Positions 5,201-5,407 of a stretch of 5,407 nucleotides of DNA are shown here, one piece after another. The translations under genes were made by a program, and so were the position numbers. Numbering within the stretch: the first letter of the stretch is position 1; every line of letters starts with the position of its first letter. The DNA is taken from NCBI GenBank assembly GCA_003488465.1, contig DNLN01000132.1, positions 1 through 5,407 on the forward strand, read 5' to 3'. The DNA is from Sutterella sp. GTDB taxonomy: Bacteria > Pseudomonadota > Gammaproteobacteria > Burkholderiales > Burkholderiaceae_F. A model generated the notes under the pieces. It saw only the letters and a list, made by a program, of their open reading frames with translations. It did not search any database and was not told the origin of the DNA.

Positions 5201-5407
5201 ATGACCAAAGTCAATTCCAATTACCTTCAGCTCAAGGACTACCTTTTCGCGGGAATTGCCGAGAAGGTTGCCGCTTTTCGCGCGGCGCATCCCGAAAAAC
5301 CGCTCATCAGCCTCGGGATCGGGGACGTCACCCACCCGCTCATTCCCGCCGTAGTCAAGGCGCTGCATGCGGCTGTCGATGAGAACGCCTCTCTTGCGGG
5401 CTTTCAC
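5201..5407 (+). CDS. dapL: LL-diaminopimelate aminotransferase, N-terminal part (3' end beyond window)
   Basis: The 69 visible codons open with [20 protein letters not shown], then [38 protein letters not shown] and end in LAGFH. The family pattern is N-x-x-x-L-x-x-Y-L-F-x-x-I, then the I-x-L-G-I-G-D-V-T-x-P-L segment, then A-V-D-E, usually followed by a Gly-Tyr-Gly-Pro-Glu motif that would begin just past the edge. DapL is a PLP-dependent class I/II aminotransferase of the cytoplasm that converts tetrahydrodipicolinate to LL-diaminopimelate in one glutamate-dependent step. It thereby replaces the acylated DapD/C/E route to lysine and peptidoglycan diaminopimelate. The catalytic Lys and the rest of the fold (about 400 residues in all) are outside the window. 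Another fold-type I aminotransferase is possible, but the [10 protein letters not shown] segment strongly favours DapL. It appears to be transcribed apart from the symporter. Confidence 0.85.
   Translation, partial: MTKVNSNYLQLKDYLFAGIAEKVAAFRAAHPEKPLISLGIGDVTHPLIPAVVKALHAAVDENASLAGFH

Noticed and set aside
4927..5382. 151-codon plus-strand frame across the symporter end and dapL start
   Set aside because: It overlaps the symporter 3' end, the terminator and dapL in another frame, and its translation is Arg/Ser-rich without features.
1..5407. CRISPR arrays, insertion sequences, tRNA genes, phage attachment sites or toxin-antitoxin pairs
   Set aside because: No spaced direct repeats, transposase motifs, cloverleaf sequences or integrase-type features were found on either strand by reading.

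Overview
The window holds five protein genes in what look like four transcription units. Nothing in it is mobile-element, CRISPR, rRNA or tRNA sequence. The mix suggests a Gram-negative, probably gut- or anaerobe-associated bacterium: a high-GC, strongly codon-biased tandem universal stress protein, a DAACS-family symporter, and an LL-diaminopimelate aminotransferase (DapL) start. Sutterellaceae-like or Desulfovibrionaceae-like lineages fit my impression, but the sequence does not settle the taxon.

Left part, minus strand (1-2095): a polyprenyl-phosphate glycosyltransferase of the GtrB/CsbB/DPM1-like type (2095-1055) is followed 114 bases later by the 5' part of a YfhO-family multispanning membrane protein (940 to the window edge). 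No ORF search requiring a stop codon would show the second gene, because its frame is still open at base 1. The pair resembles two parts of the three-component membrane glycosylation systems (CsbB-GtcA-YfhO in Bacillus, GtrA-GtrB-GtrC in enteric phages). In such systems one enzyme charges undecaprenyl phosphate with a sugar, a flippase turns it over, and a GT-C-type enzyme transfers it to a surface polymer. This part has lower GC than the rest (about 45% in sampled lines of the yfhO-like gene, against 55-60% in the symporter), which fits an accessory surface-polysaccharide locus.

Middle: a 393-base divergent intergenic region (2096-2488) leads to a plus-strand tandem-domain universal stress protein (2489-3382), closed by a good intrinsic terminator. 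Between it and the symporter lies a 367-base spacer. It holds a minus-strand promoter-like pair and a minus-strand intrinsic terminator about 55 bases apart, together a candidate small RNA.

Right part, plus strand: a dicarboxylate/amino acid:cation symporter (true start most likely 3750, not the upstream in-frame ATG at 3621) ends in an intrinsic terminator. After an extended -10 promoter candidate, dapL starts at 5201 and runs off the right edge. The stress protein, symporter and dapL appear to be separately transcribed housekeeping or physiology genes with no obvious common pathway. I see no clear undescribed system; the glycosyltransferase/YfhO pair and the small antisense transcript candidate deserve the closest look.
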